The position numbers and the translations under genes are program-made. Positions 25,888-33,833 of a stretch of 64,000 bases of DNA are shown piece by piece. Positions within the stretch are counted from its first letter, which is position 1. The number at the start of each line of letters is the position of its first letter. This stretch comes from DATJPR01 sp963752915. GTDB lineage: Bacteria > Bacteroidota > Ignavibacteria > UBA10030 > UBA6906. The notes under the pieces were generated by a model. That model saw nothing but the letters and a program-made list of their open reading frames with translations, made no database searches and was not told the origin of the DNA. The DNA lies in the NCBI GenBank assembly GCA_963752915.1, contig CAVVZZ010000013.1, forward strand, positions 434,001-498,000, in the 5' to 3' direction.

Positions 25888-26595
25888 ATGCGAAAGGACG
25901 CGCTGACCAAGAGAAGAATTGCCGAGTGTGCAAACATCATGGCAAAAGAGAAACCTCCGCCGCTGATTATGACCATTGGACATTCGACGCGCACGCTTGA
26001 GGAATTTGTCCGACTGCTTCATGCGCACGGGGCAACGAGCGTCGTGGATGTGCGAACTGTGCCTCGCTCCCGGTACAATCCGCAGTTCAACAAGACTTCG
26101 TTGCCACGATCGTTGAAGAAGGCCGGCCTGGGATATATTCACTTGTCGGGACTTGGTGGGCTTCGCCACGCGAAGCGCGATTCAATCAACGTTGGCTGGC
26201 GAAATTCCTCCTTCCGAGGGTTCGCGGATTACATGCAGACGCCGGAATTTGAGCAGAGCCTCCACGAATTGATCCAATTGGCAGACCATGAGCGAATAGT
26301 CTTGATGTGCGCTGAGGCTGTCCCATGGCGCTGTCATCGCTCGCTGATTGAAGATGCATTGTTCGTGCGTGGTATTCGCACAGCGGACATCATGAGCGCG
26401 AATCGGCGACAGGTTCATACACTCACACCGTTCGCCCGAGTCCGGGGGACCACGATCACGTATCCGACCGACACTCCGGTGCGAACGCAAAAGAAGTCGC
26501 CTGCCAAAGCTACGCTGCGGAAGGTCGGCACGAAGACCGCTCCGATAAAGGGTCGATCCATGAAGACGAACGTCGCTCCCAAGAAAAGAATATGA
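25888..26595 (+). CDS. DUF488 family protein with Lys-rich tail
   Basis: The product is 235 residues from the first ATG. The family's usual start corresponds to the MTIGHSTRTLEEFVRLL motif, so an ATG at 25939 may be the true one. DUF488 features are seen: TIGHSTR, VVDVRTVPRSRYNPQFN, and VLMCAEAVPWRCHRSLIEDAL with its Cys and Arg/His set. The last 50 residues are rich in Lys, Arg and Thr (KKSPAKATLRK, IKGRSMKTNVAPKKRI), suggesting nucleic-acid contact or a disordered tail. The biochemical role is unknown. It overlaps the transketolase start by 4 bp, so the two are cotranscribed. Confidence 0.85.
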   Translation: MRKDALTKRRIAECANIMAKEKPPPLIMTIGHSTRTLEEFVRLLHAHGATSVVDVRTVPRSRYNPQFNKTSLPRSLKKAGLGYIHLSGLGGLRHAKRDSINVGWRNSSFRGFADYMQTPEFEQSLHELIQLADHERIVLMCAEAVPWRCHRSLIEDALFVRGIRTADIMSANRRQVHTLTPFARVRGTTITYPTDTPVRTQKKSPAKATLRKVGTKTAPIKGRSMKTNVAPKKRI

Positions 26596-28685
26596 GCAAT
26601 GCACAGACTTTGAGCCTCGATCCGGCGCAATTGGATGAGCTCGCGATCAACACCATTCGTTTCCTGTCTGTGGACGCTATTGAAAGGGCCAACAGCGGCC
26701 ATCCCGGACTGCCCCTTGGTGCTGCCCCGATGGCCTATGTGTTGTGGACGCGGTTTCTCCGGCACAATCCAATAAATCCGCATTGGTTCAACCGGGATCG
26801 CTTTGTTCTCTCTGCCGGACACGGTTCGATGCTGCTCTACAGCCTGCTGCATCTGACGGGCTACGATCTGCCCCTCGACCAGATCAAACAGTTCCGGCAA
26901 TGGGGGAGCATCACGCCGGGTCATCCTGAACGCGGACTGACGCCTGGTGTGGAGACGACGACCGGGCCCCTTGGCCAGGGGTTCGCCAATGCCGTCGGCA
27001 TCGCGATCGCGGAAGACTATCTCGCGGCGCACTACAACCGTCCGCGACACCGGATCGTCGATCATTATACTTACGCGCTGGTCAGCGACGGCGATTTGAT
27101 GGAAGGCGTATCATCCGAGGCGGCTTCGCTCGCCGGTCATTTGAAACTCGGCAAACTGATTTGCCTCTACGACGACAACCACATCACGCTTTCCGCTTCG
27201 ACGCACATCACTTTCACGGAAGATCGAGCCAAGCGTTTCGACGCGTACGGCTGGCACACGCAGATGGTTGAGAACGGAAACGATCTGGAGGCCATTGACC
27301 GAGCGATTCGGGCGGCGCAAATTGAGAGCGAACGCCCCTCGCTGATTCTCGTGCGCACGCATATCGGCTACGGCTCACCCAACAAGCAGGACACCTTTGG
27401 GGCGCACGGCTCGCCGCTCGGCAAGGAAGAAGTGAAATTGACGAAAGAAGCATTGGGCTGGCCGCTCGACCCGACGTTCAACATTCCGGACAAAGTGATC
27501 GCGCATTGTCGTCTCGCAGTTAAAAACGGCGAACAGGCCGAAGCGGAATGGAATGTGAGATTCTCGGAGTACTCGAAAGCTTTCCCCGACCTCGCCGTGC
27601 ATTTTCAGCAGGGGATCGCCGGCGAATTGCAGAAAGGCTGGGACACCAACATCCCAGTCTTCCCGGCCGACCCGAAAGGCATGGCAACCCGCGCCGCGAC
27701 GGGCAAAGTATTGAACGCGATCGGTCAGAAAATTCCGTCGCTGATCGGGGGCTCTGCAGATCTCGATCCGTCCACCCGGACAGGGCTGCAAGCGATGGGC
27801 GATTTTGAAAACCAGCGCGACGATGCCGGCGACCTCCAGGGATCGACAGGCGGCGGCTGGAGTTACGCGGGCCGCAACCTGCACTTTGGTGTCCGCGAGC
27901 ATGCGATGGGATCGATCGCGAATGGGTTGGCGGTGCATGGCGGCCTCATTCCGTTCACTGCGACGTTCCTCATCTTCTCGGATTACATGCGGCCACCGAT
28001 TCGATTGGCGGCGCTGATGAAACTGGGAGTGATCTTCGTTTTCACTCACGATAGCATCGCTCTTGGCGAAGATGGCCCGACGCATCAGCCGGTAGAGCAA
28101 TTGGCCACGCTGCGCGCGATCCCTGATGTGATCGTCATCCGCCCATGCGACGCGAATGAGACGTCCGTGGCGTGGCGGGTCGCACTCCAGACGCGCGACC
28201 GGCCGGTCATGCTTGTCCTAACACGGCAGGATGTCCCCACACTCGACCGCACCCAATTTGCGGCGGCAGATGGTTTGCGTCGCGGTGCGTATATCCTCGC
28301 CGATGCTCCGAGAGGAAATCCGGATATCATCTTGATCGCGAGCGGGTCGGAAGTCAGTCTGATCGTTGCTGCCAGCCAAAGACTGGCCGAGCATAAGATC
28401 AACACCCGGATCGTCTCCATGCCGAGTTGGGAACTGTTTGATGCCCAACCTCCTGTCTATCGCGACTCTGTTCTTCCTCCGTCAATGCGTGCGCGGCTTG
28501 CCGTTGAGGCAGGCGCAAGCCAGGGTTGGTGCAAATATGTGGGCAACGGAGGGAAAGTGATTGGAATAGACCGTTTCGGTGCATCGGCCCGGGGCAACGT
28601 CATGATGCGCGAATACGGCTTCACGGCGGAGAATGTCTTCAAACGTGCCACCGAGTTGGTGAACCGGAAACAGGAGGCGACATAA
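26592..28685 (+). CDS. tkt: Transketolase
   Basis: This 697-residue protein is full length for a bacterial transketolase. The ThDP/Mg site is clear (VSDGDLMEGVSSEAASLAGHL, then YDDNHITL). RANSGHPGLPLGAAPMAYVLW is the classical N-terminal motif. The central pyrimidine-binding region (FGVREHAMGSIANGLAVHGG, with the catalytic Glu) and the substrate Asp/His elements (HDSIALGEDGPTHQPVEQ) are intact. It transfers a two-carbon unit between ketose and aldose phosphates in the pentose phosphate cycle. It overlaps DUF488 upstream and shares an A with the rpiB start downstream. With RpiB and transaldolase it gives the non-oxidative branch except an epimerase, which is not in this window. Confidence 0.96.
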   Translation: MSNAQTLSLDPAQLDELAINTIRFLSVDAIERANSGHPGLPLGAAPMAYVLWTRFLRHNPINPHWFNRDRFVLSAGHGSMLLYSLLHLTGYDLPLDQIKQFRQWGSITPGHPERGLTPGVETTTGPLGQGFANAVGIAIAEDYLAAHYNRPRHRIVDHYTYALVSDGDLMEGVSSEAASLAGHLKLGKLICLYDDNHITLSASTHITFTEDRAKRFDAYGWHTQMVENGNDLEAIDRAIRAAQIESERPSLILVRTHIGYGSPNKQDTFGAHGSPLGKEEVKLTKEALGWPLDPTFNIPDKVIAHCRLAVKNGEQAEAEWNVRFSEYSKAFPDLAVHFQQGIAGELQKGWDTNIPVFPADPKGMATRAATGKVLNAIGQKIPSLIGGSADLDPSTRTGLQAMGDFENQRDDAGDLQGSTGGGWSYAGRNLHFGVREHAMGSIANGLAVHGGLIPFTATFLIFSDYMRPPIRLAALMKLGVIFVFTHDSIALGEDGPTHQPVEQLATLRAIPDVIVIRPCDANETSVAWRVALQTRDRPVMLVLTRQDVPTLDRTQFAAADGLRRGAYILADAPRGNPDIILIASGSEVSLIVAASQRLAEHKINTRIVSMPSWELFDAQPPVYRDSVLPPSMRARLAVEAGASQGWCKYVGNGGKVIGIDRFGASARGNVMMREYGFTAENVFKRATELVNRKQEAT

Positions 28686-29128
28686 TGCGTATCGGAATTG
28701 CGGCTGATCATGCGGGGTTCGCCCTCAAGGAACGGTTGATCAAGACCCTGCACGAGTCGCAGCACGAAGTCTTGGACTTCGGTCCTTCCAGTCTGAACCC
28801 GGAAGACGGCTATCCCGATTATGTCGTTCGATTGATTCGGAGCGTGGTCAGCGGTGATGTGGAGCGCGGGGTAGCGATCTGCGGAAGCGGAGTGGGAGCG
28901 TGCGTTGCCGCGAATAAGGTAAAAGGGGTACGTGCAGCGCTGGTTCACGACATCTTTTCCGCACACCAGGGAGTGGAAGACGACGACATGAACGTCATCT
29001 GCTTCGGCGCGGGCGTGCTTGGTTGGGCGCTGGCGTGGGATTTGACCAAAGCATTCCTTGTGGCGCGTTACATTGGCGCAGAACGTCACCAACGCCGCCT
29101 GGAGAAAGTGAGAGCTCTGGAAAACTAG
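28685..29128 (+). CDS. rpiB: Ribose-5-phosphate isomerase B (RpiB/LacA family)
   Basis: This 147-residue protein starts in a TAATG overlap with tkt. It has MRIGIAADHAGFALKE, DFGPSSLNPEDGYPDY, and the active-site loop GVAICGSGVGACVAANKVKGVRAA, in which Cys and the GSG turn bind the open-chain sugar, then the DDMNVICFGAGVLG motif. It interconverts ribose-5-P and ribulose-5-P. LacA-type galactose-6-P isomerases share the fold, but the transketolase neighbour favours RpiB. The C-terminal YIGAERHQRRLEKVRALE stretch is the usual dimer arm. Confidence 0.93.
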   Translation: MRIGIAADHAGFALKERLIKTLHESQHEVLDFGPSSLNPEDGYPDYVVRLIRSVVSGDVERGVAICGSGVGACVAANKVKGVRAALVHDIFSAHQGVEDDDMNVICFGAGVLGWALAWDLTKAFLVARYIGAERHQRRLEKVRALEN

Positions 29129-29160
29129 GAGAACGACAAACATCGGAGACAACAGACGAT

Positions 29161-29417
29161 GACGAATTTTCCGTATTTGATTAACGGTGGAGGAATGACT
29201 GCGGCGGCTGGGGTGGGTGGCATCCGCGAAGTCGATCCAAGCGGCATCATCGGGCCGATCAGCGCGGAGCCAGTCGCTCCGTATGATCATCCTCCTCTCT
29301 CGAAGACGTTGTAGAAAGGAAAGGAGCGAGTGGACCTCGTCGCACGAAGGCAGGTGGTTAATTTACGCTGACCTCCAGGACAAACGTCATGCCGACCCTT
29401 CAACGAATGAACGATGA
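29161..29417 (+). pseudogene. Relic of an FAD-dependent pyridine-nucleotide-disulfide oxidoreductase
   Basis: From the ATG at 29161 the frame reads an FAD-binding N-terminus (YLINGGGMTAAAGVGGIREV, then ISAEPVAPYDHPPLSKTL) and hits a TAG where family members continue W-K-G-K; the codons after the stop do read KGKERVD. About 50 nt later another frame carries HEGRWLIYADLQDKR, matching the next conserved strand of the same family. Everything after that, including the NAD domain, is gone. The dinucleotide fold motif GxGxxG also reads NGGGMT. This is a truncated and frame-broken gene between rpiB and fumC. Confidence 0.75.
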
Positions 29418-29444
29418 CAACCCTTCCCTCTCTCGGAGTCTTCG

Positions 29445-30872
29445 ATGATAAACGCTGAACGTGTAGAAAAGGATTCAATAGGCGAACTGAAGGTGCCAGA
29501 GGAAGCTTATTGGGGGGCTCAAACGCAGAGAGCCCTCAATTATTTCCGTGTAAGCGGAATAGTATTTCCGATGGCGTTTATCAATTCACTAGTCATGATT
29601 AAGAAGGCTTGTGCGGCTGTCAATCTCGAGCTGGGTTTGCTCAAACCCGCGATTGCTGGTGCGATCGAGCGTGGATGTGACGAGATAATCGCCGGGAAAT
29701 TCGAGGGGCAATTTCCGCTCGATATCTTCCAGACTGGATCCGGCACATCGACCAACATGAATGTGAATGAGGTTATCGCAACGAGGGCGAACGAGATCCT
29801 TAGTGGGCGAAGACAGAGCAGCTCCCCTGGTCATCCCAATGATCATGTGAACATGGGACAGTCGTCGAACGACGTGATACCCGCCGCCATTCATGTCAGT
29901 GCCTATCTGCAAATAAAGGAGCTGCTCCTTCCATCGCTGGAGATTCTGCGGACAACCATCGAAGAAAAGGTTGCGATGTACAGCGCCACTGTGAAAACCG
30001 GCCGGACGCATCTGATGGACGCCTTACCGCTTACTCTCGGACAGGAAATGTCAGGATGGGCCGGCCAGGTTCAGCATTCTAAGGCAAGGATTGAAGAGAC
30101 GCTGCCCCGACTTTCGGAGTTGGCTATCGGCGGGACGGCTGTCGGCACCGGTGTAAACACCCCGAGGGGCTTCGGCGCGCGGGTTGCGAAGAAACTCTCC
30201 ATCATGACAGGTGTGGAGTTCAGGGAAGCGACTAATCACTTCGAGGTGCAGGCGGCACAGGATACTATCGCTGAACTTTCGGGTCAACTCAAGGTCTACG
30301 CTACCATCCTCATCAAGATATGCAATGACCTGCGATGGATGAACAGCGGACCTATTGCGGGACTCAACGAAATTGAGCTTCCCGCGCTTCAACCGGGGTC
30401 TTCAATCATGCCAGGAAAGGTCAACCCCGTTGTTCCTGAGGCGACAAGGATGGTTGCTGTACAGGTTCTTGGGAATGATACTGTCGTCGCATTTGCAAAT
30501 GCGATGGGAGAATTCCAGTTGAATGTGATGCTTCCGGTGATTGCCTACAACATTCTCCAGTCGATCACACTTCTGGCGAACGGCTCCCGTCTTCTCGCAG
30601 AAAACGCGATCAAAGGTTTCGTGGTGAACGAAGACCGGATCAACGAACTTACGCAGAAGAGTCCAGTGCTTGTGACTGCTCTCAACCCGATCATTGGGTA
30701 TGACAAGGCTGCCGAGGTGGCCAAAAAAGCAATGAGGCAGCATAGGGCCGTGAAGGATGTTGTTGTCGAGTTGGGATATCTCACGAAAGCCGACGCAGAG
30801 ACGATCCTCGATCCCTCGCACATAACACAACCCGGAATTTCGATAAAAACAGGCAACGGGCCCGCGCACTGA
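29445..30872 (+). CDS. fumC: Class II fumarate hydratase
   Basis: This 475-residue protein starts at an ATG with CGGAG upstream. It carries the class II signatures FQTGSGTSTNMNVNEVIATRA, HPNDHVNMGQSSNDVIPAA, KTGRTHLMDALPLTLGQE and GSSIMPGKVNPVVPEA, with the catalytic Ser loop in the last. It interconverts fumarate and malate without an Fe-S cluster, so it is oxygen- and superoxide-tolerant. Aspartase is a close relative, but the GTAVGTGVNTP and THLMDA details fit FumC. A fumarase that tolerates NO and oxidants suits an island that also carries NO reductase and Msr enzymes. Confidence 0.94.
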   Translation: MINAERVEKDSIGELKVPEEAYWGAQTQRALNYFRVSGIVFPMAFINSLVMIKKACAAVNLELGLLKPAIAGAIERGCDEIIAGKFEGQFPLDIFQTGSGTSTNMNVNEVIATRANEILSGRRQSSSPGHPNDHVNMGQSSNDVIPAAIHVSAYLQIKELLLPSLEILRTTIEEKVAMYSATVKTGRTHLMDALPLTLGQEMSGWAGQVQHSKARIEETLPRLSELAIGGTAVGTGVNTPRGFGARVAKKLSIMTGVEFREATNHFEVQAAQDTIAELSGQLKVYATILIKICNDLRWMNSGPIAGLNEIELPALQPGSSIMPGKVNPVVPEATRMVAVQVLGNDTVVAFANAMGEFQLNVMLPVIAYNILQSITLLANGSRLLAENAIKGFVVNEDRINELTQKSPVLVTALNPIIGYDKAAEVAKKAMRQHRAVKDVVVELGYLTKADAETILDPSHITQPGISIKTGNGPAH

Positions 30873-31000
30873 TTCTAGATGGACTCGCAGAGTATGCCAA
30901 GGGCTGTTCGATAACGATCGCGGAAACCTCCGCAAACGGTGATAGAAAACGGAAGTCCCCTCGCGCTATTCACGGATAGAAAAAGCCTGGGGGGGAGACT

Positions 31001-31225
31001 ATGGCGCGAATCCGAATACTCCTTTTGGAAGACAACCGGATCTTGCGGAAAGGAATCAATGCGAGGATCAACAAGCAACGAGATACCTCGGTCGCGGCTC
31101 CGGGGGTTCGTTCATTTCTCAAGTTGCCGAACGACTCAAGATTGCATCGTTCAAAGTCAAAAGTCACGTCCAGAGCATCCTGGGAAAACTGTCATAACAC
31201 AGCCGTGTCAAGACTGCAAATCCCC
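31001..31225 (+). pseudogene. Relic of a NarL/FixJ-type response regulator
   Basis: The first 30 or so codons read the start of a receiver domain (MARIRILLLEDNRILRKGINARI) behind a GGGGGAG ribosome site. The phosphorylated Asp and the rest of the receiver are missing. About 20 codons later, in another frame, a LuxR-type helix-turn-helix end is seen (ISQVAERLKIASFKVKSHVQ...LGKLS, stop, HSRVKTAN). A deletion of the middle of the gene plus a frameshift and a nonsense change explains this. There is no sign that the fragment still makes a protein. Confidence 0.7.
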
Positions 31226-31675
31226 CCCCGTGACCTGCCTGAACGGGGATGTCGCGTGGCGACCACCAAAGGGAACAATTGTAAGTATCTTCGGACCGTA
31301 CAGCCAATCAATCGCGAGGTTGTTCAATTCACGTGGGAACACAAGATCACTCGTTGAGCAGGTCACATCAACGTGAATTGGATCGAAGGAAAGAGAGGAG
31401 GTGACGGTGCCATCGTTCGCTGATAACAAATGATCTTGTTGTGCGCGGATACGAAGTCTGAGAATGGAGACCGAACAAGCCTCAAGGGGCATGACCTGAC
31501 TCCTTGGGTCAATGTTCCCAGACCGATCATTTCTAATCCGATCAGGGCGAAAGAATCAACCGCACGCTTTGGTGATCGTTCCCTGGTCCGGCGTGCGCGT
31601 CATTGAGACATTCTGGATGGGAACATCCGAGGAGGTTATCGTTGCTGAAGCGGAGTATTTACGGGAGGAAGAAGC
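31226..31675 (+). other. Non-coding leader before transaldolase
   Basis: I see no gene in these 450 bp. They probably hold the 3' remains of the response-regulator relic and the transaldolase promoter. GGGAGGA lies just before the transaldolase ATG, and a second ribosome-site-like AGAGGAGGTGA near 31395 has no usable frame behind it. Confidence 0.35.
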
Positions 31676-32854
31676 ATGAAAGAAAATCCATTGCTGAAGC
31701 TTGAGCGCTTTGGCCAGAGCATCTGGATGGACTTCATCCGGCGCGGGACAATTGTGTCGGGTGAACTGCAACACCTTATTGAAGAGGACGGGCTGAGCGG
31801 TATGACCTCCAATCCGTCCATCTTTGAAAAGGCCATTGCGGACAGTCACGACTACGACGACGCCATCCGCGCACTAACGCTCGAGGGGAGGAGTGTGGAC
31901 GAAATCTATACTGCCCTCACGGTGGAGGACATTCAACACGCGGCCGATCTCTTTCGTCCCATCTATGATCGGTTGGATGGGGCCGATGGGTTTGTGAGCC
32001 TGGAAGTCTCCCCCTCCCTCGCGCATGACACTGCCGGGACAATCGCTGATGCCCGGCGACTATGGACCGCCGTGGCACGCCCGAATGTCATGATCAAAGT
32101 ACCTGCGACCATGGCAGGATTGCCGGCTATTCAGCAGTTGATCGGCGAGGGGATCAACATCAATATTACTTTGCTGTTCGGGCTGCCACGGTATCGACAG
32201 GTCGCCGAGGCGTACATTTCGGGACTCGAGACTCTGGTCGCCCGAGGCAAGTCACCAAAGTCCGTGGCATCCGTCGCGAGTGTTTTCCTCAGTCGCATCG
32301 ATGTGTTGATCGACCCGGTGCTGGAGAAACTGGTCGCAACGGACGAAGCCAAGGCTCGGCTCGCTACAAGCCTCCACGGACAGGTTGCGATCCTCAGCGC
32401 CAAGGCGGCGTATGAGATTTACCAGGAGATCTTTGGCAGTACGCGCTTTGGCAGACTCCGTGCCCTTGGTGCGAGGACTCAACGTCTATTGTGGGCCAGC
32501 ACCAGTACGAAAAATCCCGCATACAACGATCTGAAGTACGTCGAGGCTCTCATCGGACCAGAGACAGTCGACACGATCCCGCTGGAAACTCTCGTTGCTT
32601 ATCGAGACCACGGCAAACCGGCGTCGAGTTTGACAAGCGACGCAGCGAAGGCGCCCGAGACACTTCGGCGATTAGTCGAAGTGGGGATTGATCTCGACGC
32701 GGTCACCCAGCAACTCGAGGACGAGGGCGTGCAAAAGTTCGTCAAAGCATTCGATGTATTGATGAACACGCTCAAGGAGAAGCGTCTCCAAACGCTGAAT
32801 ACGCCGCGGATTGAAGGCGCTGGTTCAACGGAAGAGAAGGCACTACGGTTGTGA
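31676..32854 (+). CDS. tal: Transaldolase (long form)
   Basis: GGGAGGA precedes the ATG. The 392-residue product is of the longer transaldolase type found in actinobacteria and cyanobacteria. Seen are SIWMDFIRRG, GMTSNPSIFEKAI (the N-terminal strand), SLEVSPSLAHD, the Schiff-base Lys in NVMIKVPATMAGLPA, GININITLLFGLPRY and WASTSTKNPAYNDLKYVEALIG. It transfers dihydroxyacetone units between sedoheptulose-7-P and glyceraldehyde-3-P. There is no fused glucose-6-P isomerase. With transketolase and RpiB it completes most of the non-oxidative pentose phosphate pathway in this island. Confidence 0.95.
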   Translation: MKENPLLKLERFGQSIWMDFIRRGTIVSGELQHLIEEDGLSGMTSNPSIFEKAIADSHDYDDAIRALTLEGRSVDEIYTALTVEDIQHAADLFRPIYDRLDGADGFVSLEVSPSLAHDTAGTIADARRLWTAVARPNVMIKVPATMAGLPAIQQLIGEGININITLLFGLPRYRQVAEAYISGLETLVARGKSPKSVASVASVFLSRIDVLIDPVLEKLVATDEAKARLATSLHGQVAILSAKAAYEIYQEIFGSTRFGRLRALGARTQRLLWASTSTKNPAYNDLKYVEALIGPETVDTIPLETLVAYRDHGKPASSLTSDAAKAPETLRRLVEVGIDLDAVTQQLEDEGVQKFVKAFDVLMNTLKEKRLQTLNTPRIEGAGSTEEKALRL

Positions 32855-32882
32855 TACGTGACACTAAGAGAAAGAGGAGGAC

Positions 32883-33260
32883 ATGCGAAACGTCAATCCG
32901 AACACAGTGAAGGAACGGCAGATCGATTCCCCGCTGCTTGCTCTCGACATAGACAGGGAAGCCCGATCGCTGAAAGCCGAGCCGGAATGGATTGCTGGCG
33001 AACGAAACGGGAAGACTCTGGCGAAATATCCCCATATGCGTGTCGTCCTTATTGCCTTGAGAAAAGGAACCAGTCTCCGGGAGCACAAGGTCGAGGGCCC
33101 TATGGCTCTCTACGTGGTTTCGGGAAAGGTTACCATTTCAGTGAAGAACGCGGAATATCAATTGCGAAACGGAGGTCTGTTCACTCTTCGGAAGACCATC
33201 CCTCATGATGTACGGGCGTCGGACGATTCCACGATTCTTTTGACCATTATGCAAATGTAA
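32883..33260 (+). CDS. Cupin-domain protein
   Basis: GAGGAGG lies directly before the ATG. The 125-residue product is a single small beta-barrel cupin: LIALRKGTSLREHKVEGPMALYVVSGKVTI, then NGGLFTLRKTIPHDVRA. Typical cupin motif 1 has G(X)5HXH; here only one His (EHK) remains, and motif 2 has IPHDVR. Metal binding is therefore possible but weakened. The role is unknown. It follows tal by 28 bp and precedes a second cupin, so a small redox or sensor module is likely. Confidence 0.8.
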   Translation: MRNVNPNTVKERQIDSPLLALDIDREARSLKAEPEWIAGERNGKTLAKYPHMRVVLIALRKGTSLREHKVEGPMALYVVSGKVTISVKNAEYQLRNGGLFTLRKTIPHDVRASDDSTILLTIMQM

Positions 33261-33363
33261 GGTGGCGAGACCCGACATCGTGGACTGCGATACCAGGACG
33301 ATCGATTGCCTGCAGCACGATGTCCGTGGGCGAGACCATTCAAACCAGAGAAAGGTGTATTGA

Positions 33364-33711
33364 ATGTCCGACGAGCCATCATCAAAACCCAAAGGTCTTC
33401 CCGCTGCAACCGTGGCGAAGATAGCGGAATTCATCGACTACCAACAAGGCGCCGTGGTGAGCCGGGAGATCGTGAAGAGGTCAGGGGGGAGTGTCACGCT
33501 CTTCGCGTTTGACGAAGGAGAAGGCCTGACCGAGCACACCTCGCCGTTCGACGCCGTTGTGCAGATTCTGGAAGGCACTGCGGACATTACCGTCGCCGGG
33601 AAGTCCCACCGACTTCAGGCGGGCGAGATGATCCTCATGCCTGCTCTGCAGTTGCATGCGCTGATAGCGCCGAGCCGCTACAAGATGATTCTGACGATGA
33701 TCAAACCTTGA
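33364..33711 (+). CDS. Cupin-domain protein
   Basis: The 115-residue product has a better preserved cupin core than its neighbour: VTLFAFDEGEGLTEHTSPFDAVVQILEGTADITVAGKSHRLQAGEMILMPALQLHAL. Motif 1 keeps one His (EHTSPFDA) and motif 2 keeps PALQLHAL. Related proteins are often encoded next to redox or nitrosative-stress genes, and here the NO reductase follows about 120 bp downstream. Enzymatic activity is uncertain; sensing or binding a small ligand is equally possible. Confidence 0.82.
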   Translation: MSDEPSSKPKGLPAATVAKIAEFIDYQQGAVVSREIVKRSGGSVTLFAFDEGEGLTEHTSPFDAVVQILEGTADITVAGKSHRLQAGEMILMPALQLHALIAPSRYKMILTMIKP

Positions 33712-33833
33712 AGTGAATGCAGCGAGCCGTACGGAAATCATGCGCGACCGGGGAATGAATGCGTTCCTGGTGAAGAAGTCTTGCGCCGTGTGGTTGTGCA
33801 GAAATGTCTTTGCAACTGAGAGGAGGCCCCAAA

